Part shown: positions 24,849 to 35,400 of the stretch, piece by piece
How positions within the stretch are numbered: position 1 is the stretch's first letter
Layout of the letters: every line of letters starts with the position of its first letter
DNA from: Talinum fruticosum
Lineage: Eukaryota > Streptophyta > Magnoliopsida > Caryophyllales > Talinaceae
Assembly: GCA_021018815.1 (NCBI GenBank)
Contig: JAITYX010000144.1
Coordinates: forward strand, 124,001 to 188,000
DNA: 64,000 nucleotides
Direction of reading: 5' to 3'
Made by a program: the position numbers and the translations under genes
The notes under the pieces: generated by a model
Database searches by the model: none
The model's input: only the letters and a program-made list of their open reading frames with translations
What the model was told of the DNA's origin: nothing

Positions 24849-25656
24849 CGAATTGTGAAATTATAGATGAAGTTAGCTTATTTTTGAACTAAATCACCCG
24901 TTCAAAGATTAGTACATGATACGTCAAGGGAATAGTATGTTACTGGTCAGAGCAGTAACAAAATATCTATGATTAGAGATCACATAAAGACAAGTTATTT
25001 AAGTTTTACTGTTAATGCTTTTCCATCTCTTATAAGTGGCGTTTTTAATATGTACTTTTTAAGTTGCAGTACACACTTTATGGACCCAGATATGTGAATG
25101 TGGAATTTATTTAACTGCTCCTTTGAGCATGGTCTACAGAGGGCTCTTGGATACCCAAGGAAGGCATGTCTTTATTGCCCCAATTTGCTCGAACATGTTT
25201 CAAAAATGCAATGTGGGCAACGACACTATTGACTTGGATACCCAAGGATGGCATAAGGCGTATGGGTCATAGAATCGCACATTTCCATTACATAGTTTTG
25301 TAGGTCACATCCTAAATCTAGTTCACATCCCTAAAGACACTAGAGAAAGCAAATTTCTATTAAGTGATATCATACACCAACAACACTCAAAATTCATAAT
25401 CAAATTGTCACTAATTCATCCAACTCCAAAACGGTGAAATGCAGTGTTTCTCAAAATAAGAGGACATGGGCACATCTCCGATTGAACGAAGGATAACATC
25501 AAGTGCAGAAGTAAATAAGAAATGCATAGTACATGAATGGAGGATGAAGAGGAATACCATCCATGGGTTACGGGGAATAAACGCAACAGAGGCGCAAAGT
25601 GGGCCTGCATAATTCCAGAGAGTTGTTATTATCAAATTCAGGGACAAGGAGAGCAA

Positions 25657-25660
<4 letters not shown>

Positions 25661-25700
<40 letters not shown>
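25661..25700. repeat. (AG)20 microsatellite
   Basis: An uninterrupted run of AG dinucleotides, read as CT on the minus strand, 23 bp past the probable dehydratase first-exon donor. It could lie in the 5' exon or at the start of the first intron. Confidence 0.95.
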
Positions 25701-25703
<3 letters not shown>

Positions 25704-25722
25704 AGGGGGAGGGGAGATTACT

Positions 25723-25769
25723 CGTGTTTTGGAGAGAGAAAAGAGGCGAAATGGAAGCACGCAAGACAT
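25723..25769 (-). CDS. Probable first coding exon of the dehydratase gene (mitochondrial presequence)
   Basis: Minus-strand ATG at 25767-25769 gives MSCVLPFRLFSLSKTRVIS. This arginine/serine-rich, acid-free leader resembles the start I recall for the Arabidopsis mitochondrial PCD (MSRLLLPKLFSISRTQ). A possible donor, CGA/GTAATC, follows at about residue 16. Alternatively the exon continues into the (CT)n tract. The joining exon that supplies the first base of the Asp codon at 21593 was not identified, so the region 21594-25722 would be one large intron or contain a short unseen exon. In-frame ATGs further upstream (25913) are less likely. Confidence 0.5.
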
Positions 25770-27340
25770 GGGTATATTCGACAGTCGACGGCTGGCTTTG
25801 GTTATCGCCGGTGGAGGTGGAAGCTGATCGAATGGAGCGCTGCCTAATTTGCCAGATGGTGACTTCCTGTGCTGTGGAACATTGCTTGGGCGTGATAGCT
25901 TTGAAGAATTCAAAACAAGATCAATTTCTTATTATCAATTTCTAAAATTCTAACCATTTAAAAAAAAACAAATTATGAAAAAATATTAGAATTCTTGAAC
26001 TTGGAATAATACCAACGTGGGGGTATCAAACAAAAATAATACGAATTTACGCCAACAAGTATGCACTTTAATTATATTTAATGCCAACATAATACCTCTA
26101 TTTTAGTTGTTATGACTTGGCGCAATACGACAATGTTGGAGTTGGGAGCATATACTCTCACGCTAACATAGACAAAAATTTAATATGTGTAATTTTTTTA
26201 TTAATAGAGTTATTTTATATATTGATTACCTTAATTTGGGTATCATTAGAGTCTTTTCAAGTTCTTTCCAAAATCATTTCCTACTTTCGAGGACTCTCTC
26301 TCACTTCAAACTTTTCAACTTCCCTCGCCATTTTCTCTCTCGTTGGTTTCTCTCTTACCGGTTTCTCTTTCGCCGTTGTGTCTCCGACGTCCAATTATCC
26401 TCACCGTCGATCATCCTCACAGCCGCTCATATCTCTCATACTCATTGAAGAAGAACACAAGAAGAAGAAGAAGATGAACCCATTGAAGAAGAAGAACATA
26501 AGAAGAAAACGAAGAAAGAAGAGAGGTTTAGTTATCTCCAATCGAGCGTGGTATTTTGCATTTGTTCATATGAATATATAATATTTATCCATGGGTAATG
26601 TTTATTTGTTCACATAAATGAAATAATTTGTTCATGGTGATGCTTTAGAATATTGTAGATTGATTCATTAGGAATATGAATATACAATGTGATTGGTCTG
26701 TAATATTTATTTGTTCATTGAACTCGAATGGTTTGTTTATAGTTATTTTACAAATTTGTTAATATGTATGTTATTATTATTCAAGGATATTAAATTATTT
26801 TTTCAAGGATGTCAAACTATTTGTTCAGCGATATCAAACTATTTATTCATTACATACAATATAGTTGTTCGTCATTAGTAGATAATTGTTTTTATTGTAT
26901 ATTGCTTATTTGTTCATTTCTAAATATTCATTTGCTTATTTGGCATATTGTATATTCATTCATTAGGTAACTAAAAATTTCGATGTGATTGGCAGTAGTG
27001 TTTATTTATTCACTGTAATGAAATATTTTGTTCATTATTTAGACTATTTTGTTCACAAATACAGCTTTTTAATTGTTCATGACATTAATTTCTAAATTTT
27101 TATTTATAGGAGAGAAGGAACTTTAGAAACGAACGCGAGCCTATTGAAATTGAAATCGTCAATAAGGATTCGTGCGTAATTGAAGAAGATTGAAATGAGG
27201 AGCAACCATTGTCTTTACGAAAGCTCTCAATCCTTTATAAAATGAAGAAACTTAATGAGGAGGACGAGCCAAATTGTAACACATCAACCCTAATCTAATA
27301 CGTTAATTAAAAATTAAGAATTTATCAATGAGCGCGTGCA

Positions 27341-27342
<2 letters not shown>

Positions 27343-27393
<51 letters not shown>
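27343..27393. repeat. (TA)n microsatellite
   Basis: About 25 TA units within the solo LTR, followed by a degenerate TATG tail to about 27408. Confidence 0.95.
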
Positions 27394-27399
<6 letters not shown>

Positions 27400-28544
27400 G
27401 TATATATGTTACATACAGGTACAAATCATTATGTTACGTGTTTGTGGGGCTCAAATAATAATAATGACGCATGACCATAAATTAAAAAAAATTTATGTCC
27501 TACGATATTTTGAGAAATTTAAATTAAAAAAGTATTATTGAAATCATTACGAGTTTAATTTATATGCACATATATATAATTATCCAAAATGGAAAAATTC
27601 ACAAAACCGACTTTGCAAATTTGTGGTTTAATAATTTGAGGAATTAGGCTTGAGAAAAAGTTAGAAGCCCAAAAATGGGAAAATAAGAGAGGAATTTTGA
27701 GCTGAATTTTTCAGCTAAGGGAAGAGAGAGAAAATTAAAGAGGGGGCCTATTTAACTCAAATCAACTCTCCAAAACCCACACCCTTCATTTCTTCCTCTT
27801 CCCCAAAAACACCACCATACTCAACACATCCGATGCTATCCCTGTTGTCGCCGGCAACCACCACCGCCTGCTCTCCGAGTCTCCACCCGGCGACCAACGC
27901 CGCCTACCCCCTGGTCACCCTGCTGCACCAGTGGGCGCCACCCAGCAGCCGCCTATAGCACACCACGGACCACCGGATCACCGCCCGCCTCTGCTCGCCG
28001 GCGCGCCGGTCGGAGGAGGAAGACCTGCAACCACCACCACCAACCACCCCAAAGAACTCTTCTCCTCGTGATTCTTGGGTATAATCCACAAAAACCTCAA
28101 ATCCTCCATTAATTTATCCCCAATTTTTGAAGATAATTATTTTGATGTTGCATGCAAATGTTGATTTTGTACACTTAAGTATTTAAATGAAAAATGAGAT
28201 ATTAATATTGATGAAAAACCTAAAGATGCTATGAAAATTTGAATGAGGAGTCCATGTGAGGTTGGATATTAAAAAATTAAGCCTATGGAAATTGTTTTAG
28301 CCCTTACTAATTTTATGATAATTGCAATCGATGCTTGAAATATGGATTAATCATTATGGGTTGTTCAAATTGAGGTAAAAATGTGGTTGATAATGGTGAT
28401 TAGCAACTTAAAGAAATTTAAAAGTTAGAAAATGAAGAAAATGCGTATGCATGTCAAAATTTGAGTGATTTTGAAATGAAATAATATTTTGAGGAATTTA
28501 TGAACTATAAGTGCGAAAGTTGGAGATTACTTGGAGTAAATCAA

Positions 28545-28790
28545 GTGATTTAAATAATTTAAATAATTTAAGTGATTTTAATGATTTAAGGAAAATAAGT
28601 GATTTTAATGATTTGAAAAAAAAAGTGACTTTAGTGATTTAAGGAAAATAAATGAATTAAGTAATTTAAAGAAATTAAGTTATTCTAATGACTTAAGTAA
28701 ATTAGGTGATTTAAGGGATTTGGGTAATTCAAGTTATTAGTAAGATTTAAGCAATTTTGGTGACTTAAGTAAGCTAAGTGAGCAAGAGAC
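28545..28790 (+). repeat. Degenerate AAGTGATTTAA minisatellite
   Basis: About 20 loosely repeated words of the form AAGTGATTTAA/AATGATTTAAGG, with a period of 9-12 bp, inside the solo LTR. Confidence 0.6.
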
Positions 28791-30140
28791 ATAAAATAAA
28801 GAGATGGATTAAAGTATTTGGAGTCAACGTAAGAAAAAGGTAATTGAATTTTGGGAGATAATACGCGAAAAGGGAGATCTATTCAAGTTGAGGACGTTGT
28901 TCTTAAATAATTTACAATTAATTTAAATCAACACTCCATGATATTCACAAGCTAAAAAATATCTTACCTAAATGAAATTCACCTAGTCACAAGGAAATTT
29001 TTTTTTTAAAAATAGTTAAAATCAAATTATTTTAAGTATCGATTTTATTAATGAAATATTTTATTTTAAAATAATTGTTAAGGCCATGGACGTCGGTCAT
29101 CCGAGTCGTCATTTCAACAAGAATCAAAGGAAAGGAAACACCAAGTCTTAAGGTACATTTATTGCTTGTACCTTACAAAAATCCACATGTTTATATATAC
29201 AATATCAAAATGGTTAACTTAACGAAAGAAATACTTTGAAATATTATTTGTCACCTAATTATGTGGCTCGCCCCATATCAATCATATCATATCATAATCA
29301 TATCATATATATTTGGCTATTATCAACCAAACTTTCCGATCGGTTTAGGTGTGTGCATACTTAGAGAAACCGATGATCGTAAGGACCACTCAAATAATAA
29401 ATGAATAATATTTTATTATACTCTTCCTATCTGATTTATAAATGAATTGAAATGCGTATGTGCTCAAATGTATCTTCACATAGATTATTTACGAGTACAT
29501 GGATAGACGTGTTGAGTTTCGACTCATTATTTCGAAATGTTTTCTCTATTTTATTTTAAGTAAGGTTAATGCGAGAGGAAATCAGATATATTCATTTTGG
29601 TCAACGAGACTTAGAGGCTCGCAGTGATAGTCGAAACGCGATATGTAGGAGTCGTGTATGTTAAGTCTAAATAAGTTGTAATCATAATGCTTAATAACAT
29701 GTTTCCCGTTTATGTTGTTATAAGTTGGGCGTATTACGTATTGTGAACTTTAATTTAATAAGTTATGTTTGTATTTTAATTCGGAAGTTGCCTTATTCTT
29801 TGTTAAAGAGTGGCAGTAATGCTTCTAACTCTCTTTTCGTTGCGCTAATTGCTAGTTAGTCGGTTGTTATGACTAAACCGGTGATTATGGGTTTTGAGGG
29901 CGTTACACAAAGAAACCGACAATTTGTTCATTTCTATACTACAATTTGTTCATACTATTCTACTTGTTTGTTCATTTAAGTGAAACGTTTTGTTTATTGT
30001 ATGAGTATATTTGTTCGACACAATATAATTATTTATGGTATTATGCTCGATTGTTCACCAAAATAATATATTTGTTCATTTAGAGTATATGTATTGTGTG
30101 CCCACAATATATTTGATTAAAATTACATTAATCATTATCA

Positions 30141-30480
30141 AAAAAAAAAATTCACATTAACCAAATAACAATTACCAATGAACAATTTGAACATACTCGT
30201 GAAAACAAATACATAAAGATTTGTGAACAATTTAACACTGCCACATGAACATTTCAAAGAAGAAACGTTCACATGATAGATAAACCATGCGACGAACAAT
30301 GGTAAGAAATACAAAAAAAAAGTCACATTAATCGAATAGCAATTACCATTTGAACAATTTGAACATATTGTGTGAACAAATACATAAAGATTTGTGAATA
30401 ATTTAACATTGCCATATGAACAATTAAAGAAGAAACATTCACGTGATAGATAAATCATGCGACGCACAATGACGAGAAAA
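30141..30480 (-). repeat. Two-copy tandem duplication, about 170 bp per unit
   Basis: Units 30141-30310 and 30313-30480 share blocks such as CAATTACCA..TGAACAATTTGAACAT, AAATACATAAAGATTTGTGA and GATAGATAAA(C/T)CATGCGACG. The minus-strand translation shows the same peptide block (KLFTNLYVFV) in both units, but it looks like noncoding repeat sequence. Confidence 0.8.
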
Positions 30481-31543
30481 ATGTTTCCAATTACCATTGT
30501 TACATACCATCAATAATTAATTAATTTAATTAAAAAATTAATAATTGCTTTGAGCATTGAACGTGGGATAAAACTGATTACAAATTAATTTTTTTATCCA
30601 GATCAGTCATAATAGGATAAAGTTGGTTACAAAAGGATAATTTTTTTTTATCTTAATAGATAATGTGCTGGAAATTAAAAGATAATGATTTGGAAATTAT
30701 TTAATGATATGGCTCCTAGAAGCATATACTCCTTGGAGCATATTAGAATTTGCAAACTTGGTGGGTGTTGATGTGACAAAACTTAGGGTACACATGGATT
30801 GCGGAGTCATTTGTTGACTTTGAATTTTTTCATTTGCAATTGACACATAAGCAACTTTGACTCTTTAAAATCTAATTGACACACATAAACACTTGCCTTT
30901 TATTTTTTAGAACACTATTAAACTTGAGAGAAATTAACTTGTGAAAAGTAAATAAAAAATTTATTTTTAAAAAATAATACTGTATTTTAAAAAAGAATAA
31001 TTTTTTTAAATAAACACCTTTTTTGTTTTTCTAAAAGAAATATCATTTTTTATTTAATTTAGTTTAGTTTATTATACTATTTTCATATCATATATAAAAT
31101 GTTTAACTTTTTGTATAAACTAGAATTAAGTAATAAAAAACACAAATTCCTGTGTAAGACTATCCCACATCAATTTATTGTAAGATGGCCTATGTAGCAT
31201 TTTTTTTAAGGGTGTATTTGGTAGGGCGTAAAATTATTGTTCGGGAAAATAATTTTCTGATTTCATCTGTTTGGAAATAGAAATTTTGGAAACAATTTTC
31301 AGGAAAAGTGGATTTTCCCCCTCACAATTGAAAATATTTTCCCTTTTTATGAGCGTAAGTTACATTTTCCCTTTCATCTCCCTCTCCCTCCCTCATAGTT
31401 GAGCTCTCCAAACCCAAATTCCCCGATGGTGAGTGGTGACGGGATTGCACAGTACAGAGTACATGGCGGTGCTACGGTGGAGGTGGAGACGAGGCAGGAG
31501 ACGGAGGTCGAGACGAGGCAGAAACGAAGGTGGTGGCGGAGCA

Positions 31544-31982
31544 CTAAATGGAGCGGAAATCGATCGTTTTACGCCAAAAATTTGAATAAGAACCCAAGGG
31601 CGACGACGCGGCGTTGATGGCGAAATTGGCCCGAAGTCTTTGCAAGTCTAAAGCCGCGTAATTGGCGGCATATTGCCGCTCGTAGACGGCCATCCGGACG
31701 ACGGAAAGCCAAGAATCGAATTGGGCAGCATCGAGGTTAGGGAAATTGTTAAGAAAGGGGGATTGAGGCGGTGGAGGTGTGGCAGCGCCGAGTGGCCGAG
31801 GATAACGAGAGTTGGGCGAGTTGGGATTGAAGGTGGAGGATTGAGTTGTGCGTGGGATGAGGAGGAGTAGAAGAAGAAGAAGAAGAAGAAGAAGAAGAAG
31901 AAGAAGAAGAAGAAGAAGAAGAAGAAGAAGAGGGGATGGAGGAGTTCATCGGAAGCCATGAAGTTTCTCTGTCTCTTTCCAT
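31544..31982 (-). pseudogene. Passenger ORF-like segment in the TIR element
   Basis: Unrecognised. On the minus strand a Met-Asn-Ser-Ser-Ile-Pro start at about 31949 leads into a run of about 20 serines from the GAA/TTC repeat. NSILHLQSQLAQLSLSS follows. After a frameshift near 31770 comes NNFPNLDAAQFDSWLSVV, then a segment ending in DLQRLRANFAIN and WRKTIDFRSI (stop at 31544-31546). The downstream stretch has amino-acid usage like a real protein. It could be a captured exon of a host gene or part of the element's own ancestral coding region. Confidence 0.45.
31868..31931. repeat. (GAA)21 trinucleotide microsatellite
   Basis: About 64 bp of uninterrupted GAA/AAG inside the TIR element. On the minus strand it codes poly-Ser, poly-Phe or poly-Leu depending on frame. 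Confidence 0.95.
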
Positions 31983-32189
31983 AGTGGACTGGAGGAGAAA
32001 GAACCGAGAGAGAGAGGCGGGGGAGATTGGTGAAGGTCAAAGCCAAAGGTCAAACCCACCCTTTCTCATTTTTGTTTCTCACCAAATAGCTGAAAATGTT
32101 AGCCGAAAATAAATTTTACATGGAAAATTGTTTTACATGAAAATGATTTTTCCGAAAAATGATTTTACACCCTACCAAACACACTCTAA

Positions 32190-33219
32190 GTAAAAAAAGA
32201 TGGTGGCTATTTAGGAGCGAGTAAACAAGCATTTTGCAGTTTAATTGAAAAATGAGTAGTGATTGTTGGATTGCATGCTCCCAGTGATTGTCGTTGGAGC
32301 CATAACTAAGTTGCGATTATGAGATGTCAAATTTAAGGCAAAAGGGGTCTCACTAGTATATTGAAATTTTTATTTGATTATTGAAATAAATGATTTCGTT
32401 TGTCAATGATTTTATTTTACCCACTAAAATATATAAGTTCATTCATTAACGACGATATACCCATCTAAAATAACTTGCTCGCCTTTATACACGTATTCGT
32501 CGTTGACTGATTGTTTTATTTGTCCACTTTTATTCATCAATAGTTTCACTCATCAACGATGTAACCACGTTTGTCCGTTAACGATTTTATTTTAGGACGC
32601 CTTGTCCACAATTAAATGGAAAATCAATATATATGTTTTTTGAATTCATAATCTTAACTCTTCTCATTTATAAAATGCCTGGTTTAATGTCTTTTAAATT
32701 GTATGATGTAAAAAAGTTTTATATAACATTCTTCGTGTTGTGAGGTACTTTAAATATTAAAATATCGTCATAAGTTATAAAAGATATAATGAATTTTGTA
32801 TATATCCTTCTCGATATTGTTAGGTGCTTTAAATATTAAAATGCTAACATAAGTTGATGTACTTTGTTAGTGTATGAAGTCAATAAATTTTGGCTACTAG
32901 ATTAGTTTCACAATTTTTATGATATACTCATGTGTTAAAACTATATCAAACACTCTCATGGCCTCACTTAGAGTATGTTATCCTCAATTTCTACGGCCTT
33001 GATCTCTTCTCCTCTCCTTGTGGCTTTTGCTCTTTTCTCATCGGCTCCGTAGATGAAAATTGATGGTAATTTTAGTATTTTTCTAATTTTGGAGGACAAA
33101 ATGCTACTCAATATGTGTAAAAAAAAAAAATCACTCTTGATATTCTAGCATTGTAAATTTGTATTATTATATAAATTCATTTGGTTTTAAAATTAATTTT
33201 TTTGGACTTTTTTCAACAT
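32190..33219. other. AT-rich intergenic region
   Basis: No gene, TIR pair or LTR end recognised. A loosely repeated set of CATTCATTAACGA-like words occurs at about 32430-32590. Confidence 0.5.
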
Positions 33220-33444
33220 TTGTGCACGAATTTTCCCTGTCGGTGATCGGGGACCCGTCGGAATCGAGGCCGATGAGAATATTTGTCCCCCAACGCGGGG
33301 ATGGGGACGGGGTGAGGCCGGGGCAGCAGGGGTGAGGGCGGGGAGGCCGGTGGCGGATCCATGAATTTAAGTAAGGGGGTCGAAATAAATGAAATAATAG
33401 TGTATACAATAGAAAAGTTAACATCTATTTTTAAAATTAATATT

Positions 33445-33895
33445 ACATAACAATAACATTACATCTAATACAATTGTATTCGACGAGTTCTCATATTTTG
33501 AAAGCGCTCCATGATATCATCATTAGATATAGTTTCAAACAAATCATCCTCAAAGTCGGTAATAACAGTATCATTTAAAAACTCATATGATATCCGATTG
33601 CATAAGTTGGTTTTGATATACTTTATTGAAAAAAAACTCTTTCAACTGTTGCTTTGTAGAAACAGGTAAAATCAATGTCAACTTCAAAAGCAAGTGTACA
33701 TGGGAAAACTCATATATTTCTTGGTTTTAATCATCCTTGTGAAGAGTTCACCAAGTCCATTCAAATTAGAGAATCTCTCATCATCAAGTATATTATCAAT
33801 GAAAGTATCCAATTCACCACTAAGAGCCTCAATGCCTAATTCATCAAAATCATCTGGATACAACCGTCAAAATTTGTCTAAACAATGAATGAAGT
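33445..33895 (-). pseudogene. hAT transposase C-terminal remnant
   Basis: Minus strand: KFWRLYPDDFDELGIEALSG and FIDNILDDERFSNLNGLGEL at about 33890-33740. Next, with a frameshift, comes the dimerisation-domain motif ATVERVFF near 33640. YEFLNDTVITDFEDDLFETI and MERFQNMRTRR then run to about 33480. This matches the hAT C-terminal dimerisation region of the TTF-type zinc-finger transposases. The N-terminal catalytic part is absent. Confidence 0.7.
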
Positions 33896-34398
33896 GAAAT
33901 TGAAAAATCAATGAAATCACATAAATTAAGAATAGAATCAAAGAAATTAAACCTAATATTGCACAAATTAAATCTTAAATTGATATAGAATGAAAAATTG
34001 TAGAAGTTAGAACTTACGAGATCCGGACGGAGCGAGAGAGTTTAGTGCGGGAGAAGAGAGACAGGGACCAGATCGGAAAGTGCCGGGCGACTTGTTTGGG
34101 GCCGGCGCCGCGACCAGCAGCCGTGACGCCGTGTGCGTGGTGTAGTGGGCTGGGATAGAGAGAGCGCGACTGCGGGAGAGGGCGAGAGGGCTGCATAGAG
34201 TACAAATGCGAGAGGGAAAGGGCAAGTCGGCCCGGGCGTAGGCTACGTAGGCCGGGCCGGCGGTGACTGGCCGTGGTGGTGGGGGAGGGAGCAGAGCGGT
34301 CGAGCTCGGGGCGGAGTAGCGAGAGGGTATGCAGCTATGCCCGGAAGAAAAGGTAACGAAGGGAAATAAAAACAAGGGATTGAATTTTGAAAAAAAAG

Positions 34399-34470
34399 TT
34401 GCCGATAGCAGGAGTCGAACACGAGACCTTTGATTCGGATTACACAAGCCTTACCAACTCAGCAACTTGC
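34399..34470 (-). other. tRNA-like segment (pseudogene or SINE-type head)
   Basis: Minus strand reads GCAAGTTGCTGAGTTGGTAA ... GGTCTCGTGTTCGACTCC ... TATCGGCAAC. TTGCTGAGTTGG fits the A box at all but one position, and TGTTCGACTCC fits the B box and T-loop. The acceptor ends do not pair well, so a working tRNA is unlikely. It lies inside the hAT element, near its 5' end in transposase orientation. Confidence 0.5.
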
Positions 34471-34621
34471 TTTAACTAATGTTTTCTCTACATAAAAATT
34501 TTATTTATTTTTGGAAGGGGTCGATTGGCCCCACCGACTCCCAGTGATTCCGCCGAGTGGGGAGGCCGGTCCTCGGCCCCGATCCGCCCGTTACCATCCC
34601 TATTAGTCATCATTTTTAAGG

Positions 34622-35386
34622 TGTAATATCCAAGGATTTTTAGTATGATGATAATGTTGGCTATTTAAGAATATTACCACAATCTTATAGTACAATCATA
34701 TTAGTCATCACAATTATTTGGTAAGATCATCACGTGAAAGCGTTATGTTAAGACGGGCTCCTTAAGGTCGGGATGACTTTTTGGAAATGTTAGGATAACT
34801 AATAAGTCATTTTGAGTAACTTTTAAATTAAAGTTAATTAATAACTCATCTAATATTGACATTATTAAAGGTGACCCTCTTAGATATTATCCTATTTCTA
34901 TGTGGCGTGATAAAAGATAATGTAAGTGATATTTGATTATTATCTCCTATAATTATGGATGGTGGATATATTATCTACTTTATTTATGGGATATTGATAT
35001 TATCTAATTTAATATCCGCTTAACTTATGGAATAAAGATATTAGCTTTATCTCGATATCATCTTATCTCAATAGTCGATTAATCTTGTCCGTTTATTCGA
35101 TTATTTAATGGACGTACCGGATTAAATTGTTATAGATATAAATTGATCATCTCCTTGCCTATATGAGATACGAGAAAAAGGTCATCTATCTCTATAACCT
35201 AAAGTGAGAAGAGGATTAAGGGGAGAAACCGATTTATTGGATCAACGGGGTTCTTCCAAGAATTATTAGAAAACATGATTTCCTTATCTTCCGCATCAGG
35301 TATGACCTTATTGTGAGAATTATTTATTCAAGATCCTATGAAGCATGATTTAATGTTCATATAAATTTAATGTATTAAAATTTACA
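34622..35386 (+). repeat. Copia-3 5' LTR
   Basis: 765 bp from TGTAATATCC to ATTTACA, ending 2 bp before the primer-binding site. It contains several GATATTATC-like words. No second copy is present in the window to confirm the ends. Confidence 0.7.
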
Positions 35387-35388
35387 TG

Positions 35389-35400
35389 TGGTATCAGAGC
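35389..35400 (+). other. Copia-3 primer-binding site
   Basis: TGGTATCAGAGC, a perfect complement to the 3' end of plant initiator Met tRNA, 2 bp after the LTR. Confidence 0.85.

Larger units (their letters stand above)
21594..25722 (-). other. Large first intron / 5' region of the dehydratase gene
   Basis: No coding block was recognised on either strand. Contents seen: a TA-rich microsatellite at about 22360-22384, dispersed repeat copy D (23571-23739), and a CA/TA microsatellite (24782-24845). The rest is unique-looking AT-rich sequence. A short exon linking the presequence to the Asp codon at 21593 may be hidden here. Confidence 0.5.
27275..29907 (+). mobile_element. Solo LTR of a Ty3/Gypsy-like retrotransposon
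   Basis: Starts TGTAACACATCAACCC and ends GAGGGCGTTACA, the inverted-end pattern of many plant Gypsy LTRs. It is flanked by CAAAT (27270-27274) and CAAAG (29908-29912), a target duplication with one mismatch. At 2.63 kb it has no internal coding region, primer site or second LTR, so it is a solo LTR. Inside, 27700-28080 is a GC-richer leader-like part. A related LTR end lies inverted at 48571-49436, with shared words including GAAACTCAACACGTCTAT and GATCATCGGTTTC on the complementary strand. Confidence 0.75.
25940..30740. mobile_element. TTGTTCAT-rich element, possible MULE-type DNA transposon remnant
   Basis: The left part (about 26565-27085) holds roughly ten copies of TTGTTCA(T/C) in + orientation. 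The right part has them in + orientation to about 30080, then in reverse complement (ATGAACAA) from 30160 to 30430. Both flanks carry GAGCATATACTC-like words (26148-26160 and 30720-30735). A stretch at about 26285-26580 looks like a spliced 5' exon with a basic end (KKKNIRRKRRKKRG). TTTATAG at 27102-27108 looks like an acceptor before NFRNEREPIEIEI. No transposase is recognised. The class assignment is a guess. A solo LTR splits the region. Confidence 0.4.
31210..32186. mobile_element. Harbinger-like TIR element with passenger sequence
   Basis: 977 bp with inverted ends GGGTGTATTTGGTAGGG (left) and CCCTACCAAACACACTC (right), one mismatch within 17. It is flanked by TAA on both sides (31207-31209 and 32187-32189). 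The subterminal parts also pair (AAAATTATTGTTCGGGAAAA against TTTTTCCGAAAAATGATTTT). It has no transposase. The centre is GC-richer than its surroundings and holds an ORF-like segment on the minus strand. Confidence 0.75.
33352..34558 (-). mobile_element. Deleted hAT element (TTF/DUF4371-type)
   Basis: The ends GGCGGATCC (near 33352) and GATTCCGCC (near 34553) are inverted and match the GGCGGATCC-type ends of this hAT group. The direct repeat GGGGAGGCCGGT flanks it (33340-33351 and 34559-34570) and contains the expected 8-bp target duplication. On the minus strand there is a GC-rich leader with a likely donor (ATCTC/GTAAGT near 34015), then only the C-terminal part of the transposase. An internal deletion is inferred. 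Confidence 0.65.
33220..34615. mobile_element. GC-rich repeat carrying a nested hAT element
   Basis: Left part 33232-33350 and right part 34560-34610 are rich in GGGGA/CCCCG words and flank the hAT element. The right end, read on the minus strand, begins AGGGATGGTAACGGGCGGAT. The left end reads TCCCTGTCGGTGATCGGGGA, so the ends are only loosely related. The sharp rise in GC over the AT-rich surroundings marks the limits. The class is uncertain. Confidence 0.4.

Noticed and set aside
25411..25659. Minus-strand ORF of 82 codons near the dehydratase first exon
   Set aside because: I tried it as the second exon of the dehydratase, but its ends give no convincing donor/acceptor in phase and it has no similarity to the expected leader.
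26117..26581. 154-codon ORF with hydrophobic stretches
   Set aside because: Only the basic end near 26460-26520 looks exon-like; the hydrophobic part is T-rich repeat sequence, so no membrane protein is claimed.
34007..34447. 146-codon minus-strand ORF
   Set aside because: It overlaps the GC-rich leader of the hAT element and runs over the tRNA-like segment; most likely untranslated.
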